Part shown: one piece after another, positions 16,860 through 28,315 of the stretch
How positions within the stretch are numbered: position 1 is the first letter of the stretch
Layout: every line of letters starts with the position of its first letter
Assembly: GCA_028554755.1 (NCBI GenBank)
Contig: JAPTOF010000007.1
Coordinates: 12,881,001-12,945,000 of the forward strand
Source: Cordia subcordata
Taxonomy: Eukaryota; Streptophyta; Magnoliopsida; Boraginales; Cordiaceae
Length of the DNA: 64,000 bases
Direction of reading: 5' to 3'
Notes under the pieces: generated by a model
Databases searched by the model: none
What the model saw: only the letters and a program-made list of their open reading frames with translations
What the model was told of the DNA's origin: nothing
Translations under genes and position numbers: made by a program

Positions 16860-17460
16860 TAAACAAGAAAAAGTGATTTTATCATGTTGTGGCAATACCT
16901 TTTCTAAATTTTGATGAAAATACTTATTAGAATTATCTTTTCAAAAATTAATATGAACTCATTAATTATTTTTAAAAAAATAAATTATTAAAATTAGAAT
17001 TCTTAAAAATATATTTTAAAAAATTTATTTCAAAAAGTAATTTTCAAATAAATTTTACCAAAAGCAATTTTTAAAAATTAAAATATTAGTAAAATGTAGA
17101 AATATTTAAGTAATAATCAATTAAAAATAAAATAAAAATATTTTTAAAATAATTTTAATGAATTAAAAATAATTTTAAAAATTAAAATAGTTAAAACAAC
17201 TTTTTTAAAAACTAATTAAAAATTAAAATAAAATAGTTAATTTTAGAAAATTAATATAATTTTGAAAAATAATTTTAATATGTTGAAATATTCTCAAAAA
17301 ATATTTTTAAAAATAAATTGCAAAAAAAGTAAAAATAATTTTTAAAATAATTAAAATATTTTTGAAAACATAGTCTTAAAGAAATAAATTAGTTTCAAAA
17401 AGTACTTTAAAAAAAACCTTAAAATACTAAAAAAAAAAAATATGAGTCAAAAATAGTTTG
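16860..17460. repeat. Extremely A/T-rich low-complexity block
   Basis: About 600 bp composed almost wholly of TTAAAAATTAAAAT-like words. No genes. Such blocks can act as matrix attachment regions, but that is only a possibility here. A similar, shorter block lies at 19075-19310. Confidence 0.6.
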
Positions 17461-17829
17461 TAAACAATGGGCAACTAAATAGATTTTTAGTTTTTATTTA
17501 TTATTCAGTAATTTAATCAAATGATGTTTACAATTTTTGGTTTCAATTGTTGTTTTTAGTTTTTTGTTTATAATTCTAGTTTCTGTTTATAAAATTTTTA
17601 ACAATGATACCAAGTTAGTCTAAAGTTTTCTTGTTACTTTGAGTCCAAGACACGGCACAGACAAACTCTCAACTGATCGGCCAAGCTTTACTTGGGATTT
17701 CTCAATTAACTCATAATGTTACAAAACCTTACGTTAAGATGAATTTCTTATGTTCTAACGGTTAATTTAGTGTTTGTTACTATCAATTAAATTTAGATGA
17801 AAAGATCATGAAAGTACTTTAATATATCC

Positions 17830-17833
<4 letters not shown>

Positions 17834-17889
<56 letters not shown>
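17834..17889. repeat. (TA)n microsatellite
   Basis: An uninterrupted TA run of about 56 bp inside the first copy of the tandem duplication. It is absent at the matching place in the second copy. Confidence 0.95.
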
Positions 17890-17892
<3 letters not shown>

Positions 17893-18255
17893 GATTTTTA
17901 ACTTTGCCCCTGTTGTTTACTAGATTGAAATTCATTACATGATTTTAAAATAATACAGACAATTTTGAAAAATGGAGGTAAACATTATAGATTTGTAGCA
18001 AACAACAAACTTTGCTTGGGATTTCTTAATTAACTCATAATGTTACAAAAACTTACATTACGATGAATTTTTAATGTTCTAAAGTAATCCTGGTTAATTT
18101 TGTTTCTGTTCTTATTGTTCAATCAAATTTTGATAAACAAATCATGAAAGTACTTCTTTAATATATCCTTTCAAAAGGTTTTCAGATTTTTAACTTAATC
18201 CCTAGTGTTTACTAGATTGATACTCCGTAAATGACTTTTGAAATAATATAGACTA

Positions 18256-18658
18256 GAGTAAATTGAATATTATGTTCCTGTACTCTAACTTATGTGTACT
18301 ATACTTTCTTTGTAACATTAAAACTAACTAATTACTCCCATGTACTTTGACATTTGTCCACCATAACCTCTGTAATATTAAAACTAACTAATTACCCTTT
18401 TAAAGTTTTTAAAAATGTACAAAACACCCCCCTTCTCGCCATCGATTTTTTGTTAGTTTTGCAGACTTTTAAAAATGGACGATAGGAGGTGTTTTGCATA
18501 CTTTTAAAAACTTAAAGAGGGTAATTAGCTAGTTTTGATACTACAAAGACGTATTATGTGTATAAGTCAAAGTACACAGGGTAATCAATTAGTTTTGATG
18601 CTACAAGGAGTATGGTGTATATAGGTCAAAGTACAGGAGAATAATGTACAATTTAATG
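18256..18658. mobile_element. Mutator-type foldback MITE (403 bp)
   Basis: The two halves are an imperfect inverted repeat. The left half contains TAAATTGAATATTATG and AAAACTAACTAATTAC; the right half contains the reverse complements of close variants. Flanks are TATAGACTA (18247-18255) and TATGGACTA (18659-18667), a 9-bp duplication with one mismatch. The empty site survives in the neighbouring tandem copy near 17950-17970, where AATACAGAC runs straight into AATTTTGAAAAATGGAGG. There is no coding capacity. Confidence 0.75.
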
Positions 18659-18712
18659 TATGGACTATTTTGGAAAATGGAGGTGAACATTATAGATGTT
18701 TAGCAAACAACA

Positions 18713-20620
18713 ATAAATTGTAGACGAAAATTTGTTGTTAGATTAGTGGTGTCCCGTCTACAAATTTCAAGGACTAAACAATTTCATTTTGAAGCATACA
18801 AAATTAAAATGTTGGAGAAAAAAAAGGTAAAATGCATATTATCTTCCTATAGTTTGTATAAGAAGTTGATTATCTCTATATTTTAAAACATACCGCATTA
18901 CCTCTGCCCCATGTTTTTTAAGGGGTGGGGCAATCTCTCAATTTTCATTAATATGTTAACAATGTCAAATAAGGTTTTCAAATGACTAAATTACCCTTGC
19001 TAACTTTACTGCTTTTGTTTCTTTTTCATTATGTTTTGACCAAAAAAAAAAAAACTTGAATACTCGATGGAGGCGTATAAAAATTAAAAATTAAAAATAA
19101 AAAAAATTAGATATATATTTATTTAAAATTTCACATTTTTAAATTTTAAAATTTTTCATTTTAAATCTAAATTTTTAATTTTTAATAATTTTTTATTTTT
19201 GAAAATTTAAGGTTTTATTTTTATCTTTTATTTTTTAACATTTAAATTTTATGTTTTACTTAATTTTTTATTTTTTAAATATTTAATTTTTAGTTTTTTA
19301 TTTTATAAAGTGAAGATAAACAAATTATGTTATAAGTCTAAATGCAAGTATTTTGGTGAAAAATAATAGCAAATTCTAACATCTTACATCCATAAATGCA
19401 AGAAAGGAGAGTGTCATACACACTCCACTAATTTAGATGGAAAAAGTTAGAATTGGAGATTATGTACCAGGATTGGAGATTATGTGCCCTTTTGAAAGTA
19501 AAGAGTAGTAACATGGTATGATTTATATCACAGAAAATAATCTACTTATACAAATAATAGAGCTAACGTGCATATTTTATAACAAAGATAAATAATCAAT
19601 CATAGAGTAACGTGCATTTTTTATTACAAAGATAAATAAGCAGCATTGCAAGCACTCTTCTCAAAAAGAAAGAGTTCGTTTGGCTTCGCCTAGTTTAAGT
19701 TGTTTGTATGCAATTGATACTTATAAGTAGTTTTTTTTATTCTTATAAGCAAATGATAAATGAGTACAAAAGTATTTTTGGAATGTGCTTATAATTTATT
19801 GACTTATTTGATAAATAGTTGCTTATAAGTAGTAGCGTCTGTTAAAATGATTAAAACAGATATATTTTATTAATAAGTGTTGTAATTTTTTTATACATTT
19901 AAGGAATAAGAAAGTATTTTTATTTGGATGAACTGTATTGATTATAAGCAGGTTAAAAAAAAAAAGTGAAAAAAAAATAGGATAGGTGCTACTTTTTTTT
20001 ATTTTAAAATTTGCTTATAAGTTTACTTGGTTATATATATGCAAGAATTACCAAACACATAAATTTTATTTTTCAGTTTGGAAGCAAATTTGACAAGCTT
20101 ATAAATAAAGGCAGACACCCGTTAAGTTTAAGGGTTGGCTTGGACCTAGGGTTGGCATGGGCCTTGGGTTGGCTTTTAAAAAGTGCTCCTTTTATAATTT
20201 TTTAAAAAGTTAGTTTTTTGAGAGGCTAAAATTTTTTACTTTGAAAAAATTATAATTGAATTGTTTTCGTGATTCAACTTTTTTTAAACAAAATTTTTAA
20301 AAAAGTTCAATACAAATACTTGGTACAAAAAATGCTATTCTTTATTAATAAATGTTTTTCTATTAAAAAAAATGTAAACGAGCCCCTATAGCAGTTTATT
20401 GATTGTCATTTCATTCAAAATCCATTGCATAATTTTTAATTGGGATTTTTCCACTTAACCCTCTTAATATATAGAGCTAGTGAGATTTTTCCCCTAATAT
20501 TAATAAATAGCCACTTTACTCTATTAACTAATAGTTAAATATGTTAAAGTTAACTTTTTTATTTAAATCTCATATTTGTCCTTAAAACATAATTGCATTT
20601 TGTGGGTAGTAAAATAAGTT
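18713..20620. other. AT-rich intergenic DNA, no gene seen
   Basis: Low-complexity sequence, including an A/T block at 19075-19310. At 20131-20175 a short degenerate tandem of GGGTTGGC-type words appears. Words such as GAGTTCGTTTGG (19671) and AAACGAGCCCC (20381) look like ends of an old terminal-inverted-repeat element. No target duplication was found, so no element is called. The ORF at 20011-20205 is not supported. Confidence 0.4.
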
Positions 20621-20685
20621 TCTCTGATGTTTCACCTCATCACACTTCTTCGGCTATTCTACAGGAAGCTGACTCAAAGCAAAAG

Positions 20686-20748
20686 ATGGCTGCCCCTTTC
20701 TTCTCTAAGAAGATTGTGAAGAAGCGTATCAAGAAGTTCAAGAGGCAT
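20686..20748 (+). pseudogene. RPL32: Ribosomal protein L32 (eL32) 5' fragment
   Basis: ATG at 20686 opens a peptide MAAPFFSKKIVKKRIKKFKR that closely matches the N-terminus of the 60S ribosomal protein L32 of plants (MAVP..KKIVKKRVKKFKRP type). The similarity stops at about residue 21 and the frame ends at 20796 after unrelated residues. The rest of the ~133-residue protein is absent nearby. The ~65 bp before the ATG may be the 5' leader. It is probably a truncated gene copy or a captured fragment. A first exon followed by an intron is less likely, because no downstream L32 exon was seen. Confidence 0.6.
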
Positions 20749-20796
20749 GAATATTATGGCCATTGCTGTGCGCCTCTGCTTTCTGAAATTTTCTGA

Positions 20797-21480
20797 TGAC
20801 AGCCATGATCGGAAATTATATCCTCTGTTGTTTCTTGCACTCTGTTTTTAGCTATTTGTATCTAGATTGTTAATACTTTTAGCTTCAAATCCACTAAATA
20901 TTTTCAGTATCTTACGTATCTCATGATTAGCAATAAATATATGACAACAAAAAGGAAAAATTCTACCCTTTTCCAACTTTGTTCGTAACAAAAATTTTGT
21001 ACATCAAATTGTTGTCCTTATTTTAGAAGCTCTAGATTTTAAGTTTTAATCATGTAAAAGTTTATTGAAAGAGAAATTTATCAAGATGAAGATGTGAGGA
21101 TTTTGGTAGGATTTTTGCAGTATTCAAGAACATATAGGATTGCATTCTTTTTGGTTGGGAAAATAATATGTTTTTTCTAATATATATTTATTTTGTTAAG
21201 GTAAAATTTTAAGGGCAAATGTATAATTTAAGCAAAGAAGTTAATTTTAATAGATTTAATCATTAAACAATGGAGTTAAGTGACTATCTATTTATATTAA
21301 GGAAAAAGTGTTACTAATCGTATACATAAAGGGAGTTAAGTGAAAAAAACTCTTTTTAATTTATTTTCTCGTAAGAGAACGTCAACGACTCGGTCCTTCC
21401 TGAAAGTAGACGTCGCAATAATATGAACCAACCAATTATAATTTATATCATTGATATCATAAAAATCTATACTAGCCTAT
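20797..21480. other. Intergenic DNA upstream of the receptor kinase
   Basis: No coding signal. It is AT-rich, with the word GTCCTTCCTGAAAGTAGACG at 21393-21412 that also occurs in variant form near 16067. Confidence 0.4.
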
Positions 21481-21493
21481 TAGTAAACAGTGA

Positions 21494-21507
21494 TGACGTG
21501 TATATAT
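21494..21507 (+). promoter_or_regulatory. Putative promoter: TGACGTG next to TATATAT
   Basis: TGACGTG (21494-21500) is a bZIP-type ACGT core. TATATAT (21501-21507) could be a TATA box, about 245 bp before the receptor kinase start codon. This rests on motif position only; the transcription start is not known. Confidence 0.3.
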
Positions 21508-21692
21508 TTCCACACAACCAAATCAAATTGAATTACACCAATGCTTCTAACCACATGCTTTACTGGCCGTAATCACAAAGTGTGTTGTACCATGATTACT
21601 TATTCTGAATGCTTTTCTGGCTACATGCTGAATCCACTCTTGAAATCATTATTATCCTGCTCAATTATCTTGCCTTGAAATTTTTTTCCAAG

Positions 21693-21719
21693 CACACACA
21701 CACACACACACACACACAC
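21693..21719 (+). repeat. (CA)n microsatellite in the presumed 5' leader
   Basis: A CA run of about 27 bp, ending about 32 bp before the start codon of the receptor kinase and so probably transcribed. Confidence 0.9.
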
Positions 21720-21751
21720 CAGCTTTTGTATCTACTCTTGCTGCCTGCGTA

Positions 21752-24700
21752 ATGGAGCTGTCGCCCCAAATTTTGTTACCATCATACCATCTGAATTCCA
21801 CTCTCCGGATTCTCTTCCGCGTGATGACAGTCCTGTTGATATCGTCCCCGATAGTTGCATCTTCCATCAGAAATGAAACTGACAGACTAGGACTAATTGC
21901 TTTCAGAGAGAAGATAACTCAAGATCCACTAAACATCATGAGCTCATGGAATGATTCTGTTCATTTCTGTTACTGGCCAGGTGTTTTCTGCGGTAAGCGG
22001 CACCCTGAAAGAGTTACTGCCCTGGAGTTGGAAGGCAAGAAGCTGGCTGGTACGCTACCACCCCACATTGGAAATCTCAGTTTTCTAAGTTGGATTAGTC
22101 TTGCTGGAAACTTTTTCCGAGGTGAAGTTCCTCAGGAAATGGGATGTTTGTTCAGACTTAGATATCTCAACCTTAGCAGCAATGCCTTACAAGGAGAGAT
22201 CCCAAGCAGTCTGCTCAATTGTTCAAATTTGCAAGCCATTGACCTCAGCTACAACAACCTTGTTGGTGAAATACCATTTCTGCAGACCAAGAATCTGCTT
22301 GAATTGCATCTCTCCACAAATAATCTCACAGGAAGCATTCCAATCTGGCTGGGGAATGCCACCTCCCTCGTATGGTTATTCTTGACGTACAACAACTTTT
22401 GGGGAACCATCCCAAGTAAGCTTGGGAGACTTTCAAATTTGGAGGATCTTGAAATAGGTACGAATAACATGTCAGGGATAGTTCCTCCCCAAATTTACAA
22501 CCTTTCTTCACTCATATATCTTGATATTGGGCACAGCCATCTATACGGAAGAATCCCATCAGAAATTTGTTCTACTCTTCCTAATCTATTGTACCTAAAT
22601 ATGGGAGGAAATTATTTTAGTGGATCACTTCCACTTTCGTTATCCAATGCTTCAGGACTTTCGAGTCTGAACTTTGCATTTAACAACTTCACAGGCACAG
22701 TGCCTCTGAATCTTGGAAGCTTGAAAAATCTGAGAAGGTTGGCACTTGAAATGAACTACTTGGAAAATGACGATGGTCAAGAATTTAGTTTCATAACATC
22801 TCTTACTAATTGCAGCAAACTTGAAATATTGGATATACAGTCTAACATGTTCAGCGGTGAGCTACCAAGTTCGATTGCCAACTTTTCTGATGCACTTATG
22901 GTGCTATCATTAGCAACAAACCAGATATCCGGTACCATTCCTGCAGGAATTGAGGCACTTGTTGGTCTACAGTATTTTGTCATTTCCCAGAACATGATCA
23001 CTGGTAAAATTCCTCTAGGAATTGGCAAACTTGAAAGATTGAAGTATATTTACATGTTCACTAATAGAATTTCAGGAGCCATCCCATCATCCCTTGGGAA
23101 CATCACGCAGCTAATCCGCCTCGGTCTAGACGCAAATAATTTAGAAGGAAATATCCCTCCTAGTTTAGGAAACTGTCAACAGCTGGAGGGGCTTTGGCTC
23201 AATGCGAATACACTTACTGGTCCCATACCAAGAGAAATCGCAAGTCTTACTTCAGTTATTCATTCTTTTAACTTGGCTCGTAATTTTTTGACAGGAGTAT
23301 TGCCTTCGGAGATAGGTAATATGAGCAAACTCTTGGAATTGGACGTTTCTGGAAATAGGTTGTCAGGAGAAATTCCTAGTTCAATTGGTGGTTGTGAAAT
23401 GTTAGAGAAACTTTGTTTGGGTGATAACTCATTTGAAGGAAGCATTGCATCAACTTTGAGTAACCTAAAAAGCATAAATGCCATTGACTTGTCAAAGAAT
23501 AACTTATCAGGCCAAATTCCAGCGTACCTACAGAACTTTACTTATCTAGAATATTTGAATTTATCATACAACAATCTTGAAGGAGAGGTACCAAAAGAAG
23601 GGATCTTCAGAGATGAAAGTGCATTTTCTATTGTTGGAAACAGGAAACTCTGTGGGGGGTTGGAGAGTTTGGGCCTTCCTGCATGTCAAGTTGATGTACC
23701 AAAGAGGAACAGAGTTTCTCTGGTTCTCAAAATTGCTATTCCATTAACCGTTTCATGTTTATTGGCAGCAGGTCTTTATCTTGCTTTTATGTGGAGAAGA
23801 AAGGCAAGAGCTAAATCTTCTCACAGGGACTTGCTTGATGAACTTTTTCCAAAGGTTTCGTACGCTGAACTTTCTCAAGCAACAAATGCATTTTCATCTT
23901 CCAACTTGATTGGTCAAGGAGCTCATGGTTCCGTATATAGAGGAATTCTGAGTGATGGTGGAATAACCGTGGCAGTGAAAGTGCTTAATCTTATGCTGAA
24001 AGGAGCTGCTAGGAGTTTCATGGCAGAATGCAATGCACTGAGAAACATTCGTCATCGAAACCTCCTAAAGATTATCACTGCTTGCTCAAGCATCGATTTT
24101 AAAGGAAATGACTTCAAGGCTTTGGTTTTCGAGTTTATGCCCAATGGAAGTTTGGAGGAATGGTTGCACAAGGATGGAAACTCACAACTCAGCTGCCAAA
24201 ATTTGAATCTTACTCAAAGATTCAGTATAGCAACTGATATAGCTTGTGCACTTGAGTATCTTCACCATCACTGCGAAATCCCAATTGTTCATGGTGATCT
24301 AAAGCCATGTAACATTCTGCTTGATCATGAAATGACTGCACATGTGGGAGATTTTGGCTTAGCTAGAGTTCTTTCTAATTACCCAAATGAGAACTATTCT
24401 CAAAATCCGTTGAGCTCAACCGGTAGTTTTAAAGGGACAATTGGTTATGTTGCTCCAGGTATCTAAATATTTATTTTTCTTTACAATATAATTTGCACCT
24501 TTTCTAATTCTATTTGTCTTCGTGGATATTTTTTATTTTAAGTATTCCTTGATATAATCATCAAATATCTAGATCAATTTAAACAAGAACTCCGAATTTA
24601 TTGAAATTTTAACTGTGGCAACTTACACGATTTGTATCTTATTCATGTAGAATATGGTATGGGTGCGATGCCATCCCTACAAGGAGATATTTATAGCTTT

Positions 24701-25075
24701 GGAATCATGTTGCTAGAGATATTTACATGTAGGAGACCTACAGATGATTTATTCAGGAACGAGATGGACCTTCACCAATATATTAAGATGGCATTACCAG
24801 AACACATTCTAGAAATTGTTGAACCTTCAATACTATTGGATTCTAAAGTTCACAGCAACAATTCAAACAACATCGAAACAAAGGGAGCAAAAATCCTAGA
24901 AACATTGGAGTGTGTGGCTGCCATACTGAAAATTGGAGTATCCTGTTCAGTGGAATCACCAGAAGAGAGGATGAACATGAAAAACGTTGTTGTAGAGATG
25001 AACAAAATTAAGCAAAAATACTCTGACATTAGGAAATGCAATCGAGGTAATGGTTTATTGTCTAGAGTTTGTTAA
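21752..25075 (+). CDS. LRR receptor-like serine/threonine kinase (LRR-XII type, EFR/Xa21/At3g47570-like)
   Basis: Coding sequence join(21752..24458, 24651..25075), 1043 residues. Domain order: hydrophobic signal region (about residues 17-38; Met25 is an alternative start); LRR N-cap ending in C-Y-W-P-G-V-F-C; about 22 LRRs of the LxxLxLxxNxLxGxIP type; one transmembrane helix near 661-681, then W-R-R-K; kinase domain. Kinase landmarks are the glycine loop IGQGAHGSV (720-728), Lys743 in VAVKVLNL, HGDLKP (847-852) and DFG (867-869). Gly replaces the Arg of HRD, so it is a non-RD kinase, the class linked to pattern-recognition immune receptors. The intron (GTATCT..TGTAG) splits the Glu codon of APEYG, as in this subfamily. 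Family knowledge suggests ligand sensing at the plasma membrane; the ligand cannot be told. No stop or frameshift was seen, so it is probably functional. Confidence 0.92.
24459..24650 (+). other. Intron of the receptor kinase gene (192 bp)
   Basis: The donor is CCAG|GTATCT and the acceptor TTCATGTAG|AATATGG. Joining the exons restores one Glu codon (G + AA) and the conserved A-P-E-Y-G-M-G of the activation segment. Reading through instead gives a stop three residues later (APGI), so the apparent truncation at 24466 is not real. Confidence 0.9.
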
Positions 25076-25298
25076 AGCACTCATCATAATGGTTAGCAGC
25101 TCCTTCATAGTTTTCAACTTGTTTTCTCCTCCACAATTTTCAAAAAAGATAAAAAAAGAAGAAGATTTAGGTGGAGGTTTTTTTGGTGTGTGCGTGTGTT
25201 ATAATGTGCTATCTTACCAAATAATAGTGCCTTGTGCTTCCTAGCTGCATCATTACTTTAGCACTTAATAATTTAGCAAAACAAATGCACTATTGCAG

Positions 25299-25342
25299 CT
25301 GATGGTAGGAGAGAAGAGGTAGTGAATGAGGAGTATGCATGA
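25299..25342 (+). other. Possible alternative third exon of the receptor kinase
   Basis: Within the last codons, ATCGAG|GTAATG (25041-25052) is a good donor, and CTATTGCAG|CTGATG (acceptor at 25298) is a good acceptor. Splicing would replace the tail GNGLLSRVC with ADGRREEVVNEEYA and stop at 25340-25342. A further donor-like TTGTG|GTAAGTTCC lies near 25371. Whether this exon is used, or serves only in the 3' leader, needs transcript data. Confidence 0.35.
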
Positions 25343-26382
25343 AGAGTGCATTGGTTCTTCTACTTCTTGTGGTAAGTTCCTCTTTTTTTCAATTTGATCA
25401 TTGGGGATTGTCTCATTATTGTAGTAACCTTCTATCTATTGAGTATTGAATATTAGAGCCACTCGTGCCATATGTTTGTTTCTCCGCCAAATAGAATTCT
25501 TAGCTCGTTATGTGTTCCAAATTTTAGGATTTCTATATACCGCTTGTAATTAAACCTACTATCAAATCATGTTGAATCGCATAAGACATGGAATTGAGAA
25601 AAGTTGGTTGAAGTTTCATTTTTATTTTTTATTATTATCATTTTTGTTCTAACTCCTCCACCCCAAACCAAATCCTCGTTTTTTATTGGATCTGAACCTA
25701 GGTCATCATTCATAGAAAGAGTAGTTTCAACTACTTGAACAACTCCTTCAACCCTAGTTTCATTTCATTTTCATTTGGCACTTGTGTAACTTTGCACATT
25801 TTGCTATTATCAAGACTAATATGCTGCAGTGTAGCTAAAACCTATTTTACACGATGTTTCCTTGCTTCTGTACTTATCTTGTATTATGCATTCTTGGACA
25901 TGTGTTCTAATATGTTGTTCTTGTATAAGCTATTCTGGTTATGAGCTCTCGTTGATCATTCAATTTTTAACTTTCAGAAAGATTCACGCCGACTCTTTTT
26001 GTTTGTTCACCCTTTTTATTTTTATTTATTTTTTGTTTTAACATCCTAGATAATTACAAGCATGTGGCGTGCACTAGCAAATGGTGGTACCAAGTCTCGT
26101 CAACAGCCATTAAGAATAAGGCTTGTAATTGATGAAAGATTTGACTTTTTCAAATTCTTGCATTACGTTAAATGTGTCACAATTGACTAGTATCGTTTTA
26201 TTTAAAGTTATCTATAAATGCTTAGAGTGTGACAGTTTTACTAATTTGCGGTTCTTAGCATTCTATTAATTTGATTTGTGTATTCATATTCTTTGTATGT
26301 CAAAGCAATAACTCCTCTTGCCACACCATGTGTCTTAATCCTATCAAATGGTGGAACTTGGGGTGTGATAAAAAGTAACCAT
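25343..26382. other. 3' flank of the receptor kinase, no further gene seen
   Basis: AT-rich sequence with no recognisable protein. It probably includes the 3' untranslated region and poly(A) site. ORFs such as 25735-25944 lack known motifs. Confidence 0.4.
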
Positions 26383-26550
26383 TTTAGATCTCAAACCGAG
26401 CTAATCTTGATCTGATTTGACTTACTTCAAATAGTCTAGCTAATTTTTTCTTATTTAGGATCTTGCTTTAGATCTCAAACCGAGCTGATCTTGATCTAAT
26501 TTGACTTACTTCAAATAGTCTAGCTAATTTTTTCTTATTTAGGATCTTGC
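26383..26550. repeat. Perfectly spaced 84-bp tandem duplication
   Basis: 26383-26466 and 26467-26550 are near-identical, both starting TTTAGATCTCAAACCGAGCT and ending GGATCTTGC. I see two differences, in GCT(A/G)ATC and GATCT(G/A)ATT. It is a recent local duplication with no coding role visible. Confidence 0.92.
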
Positions 26551-28257
26551 TAAACGACCAAAAAAGCGCTTGGCCAAGAGTGGTCAAAATGGTTTTGAAA
26601 CGAATAAAAAGACTTTTTTTTTTACCCAAGTTATGATTAACAACAATTATCTATTTATATTCTCTCTCCTCATTATAACATTTATATTAACTTTACAACC
26701 CTTCTCTCTCCTAATTTTTCTCTATTCTCATTACAACTCTTTCTTTCTCCTCATTTCTCTTTCTTCTCACTATAACTCTTTCTCTCTCCTCATTTCTCTC
26801 CCTTAGACACATACTACTCTCTCTCCGGCACATGTCTTTCCCTCTTTCTCACTTATATTTGCTTTTTTTTTTTATAATATTTGTCTTTTATCCTTCCAAA
26901 ATTTTACTCCATAATATTCAAATGAATTTCTCTCTAAAAAATTGCTTGTCAAAGAGAAGTAAATCCAAACAATAATCTACAATGTAATATGATGCTTTTA
27001 TATTATGATAAATATTATGATCGTAATTTAAATTTATAAAATAATATAACTATAGCAAATTATTTATTATATAATTGTTGTACCATTATTTTATCACAAG
27101 AATATTTTATATTTGAATTTTCTTTTCTTTTTTAAAAAAAGTTGTTGTTTAGTTAGAGAAATATGTAAAAATGTTGCATAATCATTTCCTACCCACTACA
27201 CATGTAAGAGGTGATACAGAGTTTTTCTTTTAATCATAAAAGACAAGTCTATGATACAATAGTGGCACGGAAAGCAATAAGTGGTTAAAGAACTTTTTTT
27301 TTAATAAAGAAATATGATAAATAAAAACACATATTAGGATAACGTAGGAAAAAAAAAAGAGAAAAGATAGAAGGTATATGATAGGAAAACAAAAAGTAAG
27401 AAGGATAGATAAAAATATATATGACATGGAAAAAAAATTAAGATAAGGCATTAAGGCTACGATAGAAAAAATAAAAAAAATAAAAACTAAAACATTAAAA
27501 CGTTAGTTTGAAATGTTAAATTATTGTTGTTTGATAAAAACTAATTTGAACTCTAAAAACTAAAGTGAGATACTATCTAACAAACAATAAAAGTAAGAGA
27601 GGTGTATTTTGGCTAGTTCAAAATACTAAAAGATAAATAAAAATATAGTGTTAAGCCCTTTTGTCCCAATTGCGAGATTTCAATTGTTGAATTATAGAGT
27701 TTTTAGCAGTAGACCTTTGGGTAAAAGTAATGTTAAATAAAAGTTGTTCAATGTTTGACTTTGTACTTTAGGAAGTTAAACTTCTAGGTGTTTTGAGTAC
27801 ATCATTGGAATTTTAAAAGTGTGGAGTGGTATCTTATAGAAAACAAAAAAAGCAAAACAATTTAGGACATGATGTAAAAATAGTTGTTCAAAAGCAATCT
27901 TAGCTTGATATATAAATGTTAAGATTGTCAGAAAAAGAACAAAACACACCAAAAGCTAATTTAAAATGTTCAAATTGTTAGCATTTGAAAAAACTATTTC
28001 AAACACTAATAGCCAATGTGAGAGACAACTCTTCCAGTCAACACAAGAAGAAGCAGTATTTTGACTAGGTCAAAACACTAGAAGTAACTGAAAAACTATT
28101 TTTATATGTCACTGTTCAAGACGTAAGTGCTTTAAACAAATTTTATTTAATATGAAAAAAGATTGATCTTACAATATTGATCAAATAGTCATTTGAAAAA
28201 TTAATTTTACTAATGCTTTACAATAAGTTATTATTATTATCATTATCATCACCATAA
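26551..28257. other. Pyrimidine-rich then AT-rich intergenic DNA
   Basis: 26650-26860 is CT-rich with a degenerate repeat of CTTTCTCTCTCCTCATTTCTC. The stretch 27460-28110 contains two diverged copies of a segment with CTAATTT, AGTGAGA or TGTGAGAGA, TTTTG(G/A)CTAG and TCAAAA(T/C)ACTA, near 27540-27640 and 27955-28080. These are probably old MITE-like repeats. No gene was seen; ORFs here are low-complexity. Confidence 0.4.
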
Positions 28258-28260
28258 GTG

Positions 28261-28308
<48 letters not shown>
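28258..28308. repeat. Compound microsatellite (CATA)n(TA)n
   Basis: Six or so CATA units pass into a TA run, followed by further degenerate TATG units to about 28355. Confidence 0.9.

Positions 28309-28315
<7 letters not shown>

Larger units (their letters stand above)
17686..18712. repeat. Tandem duplication of a 324-bp unit, second copy carrying a MITE
   Basis: Copy 1 (17686-18009) and copy 2 (18010 to about 18712) share CTTGGGATTTCT, AACTCATAATGTTACAAAA, ATCATGAAAGTACTT, TAATATATCCTTTCA, TTACTAGATTGA and GCAAACAACAA in the same order. Copy 1 has a (TA)n expansion at 17834-17889 that copy 2 lacks. Copy 2 has a ~0.4 kb insertion (18256-18658) that copy 1 lacks. Confidence 0.85.

Noticed and set aside
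19668..20396. Possible terminal-inverted-repeat element (GTTCGTTTGG .. AAACGAGCCCC)
   Set aside because: Termini match only loosely and no target duplication was found.
22249..23484. Several antisense ORFs within the receptor kinase
   Set aside because: They are shadows of the LRR coding frame with no independent motifs.
24459..24466. Receptor kinase apparently truncated in the activation segment (ending APGI)
   Set aside because: This is readthrough into a GT..AG intron. Splicing to 24651 restores the conserved Glu and the rest of the kinase.
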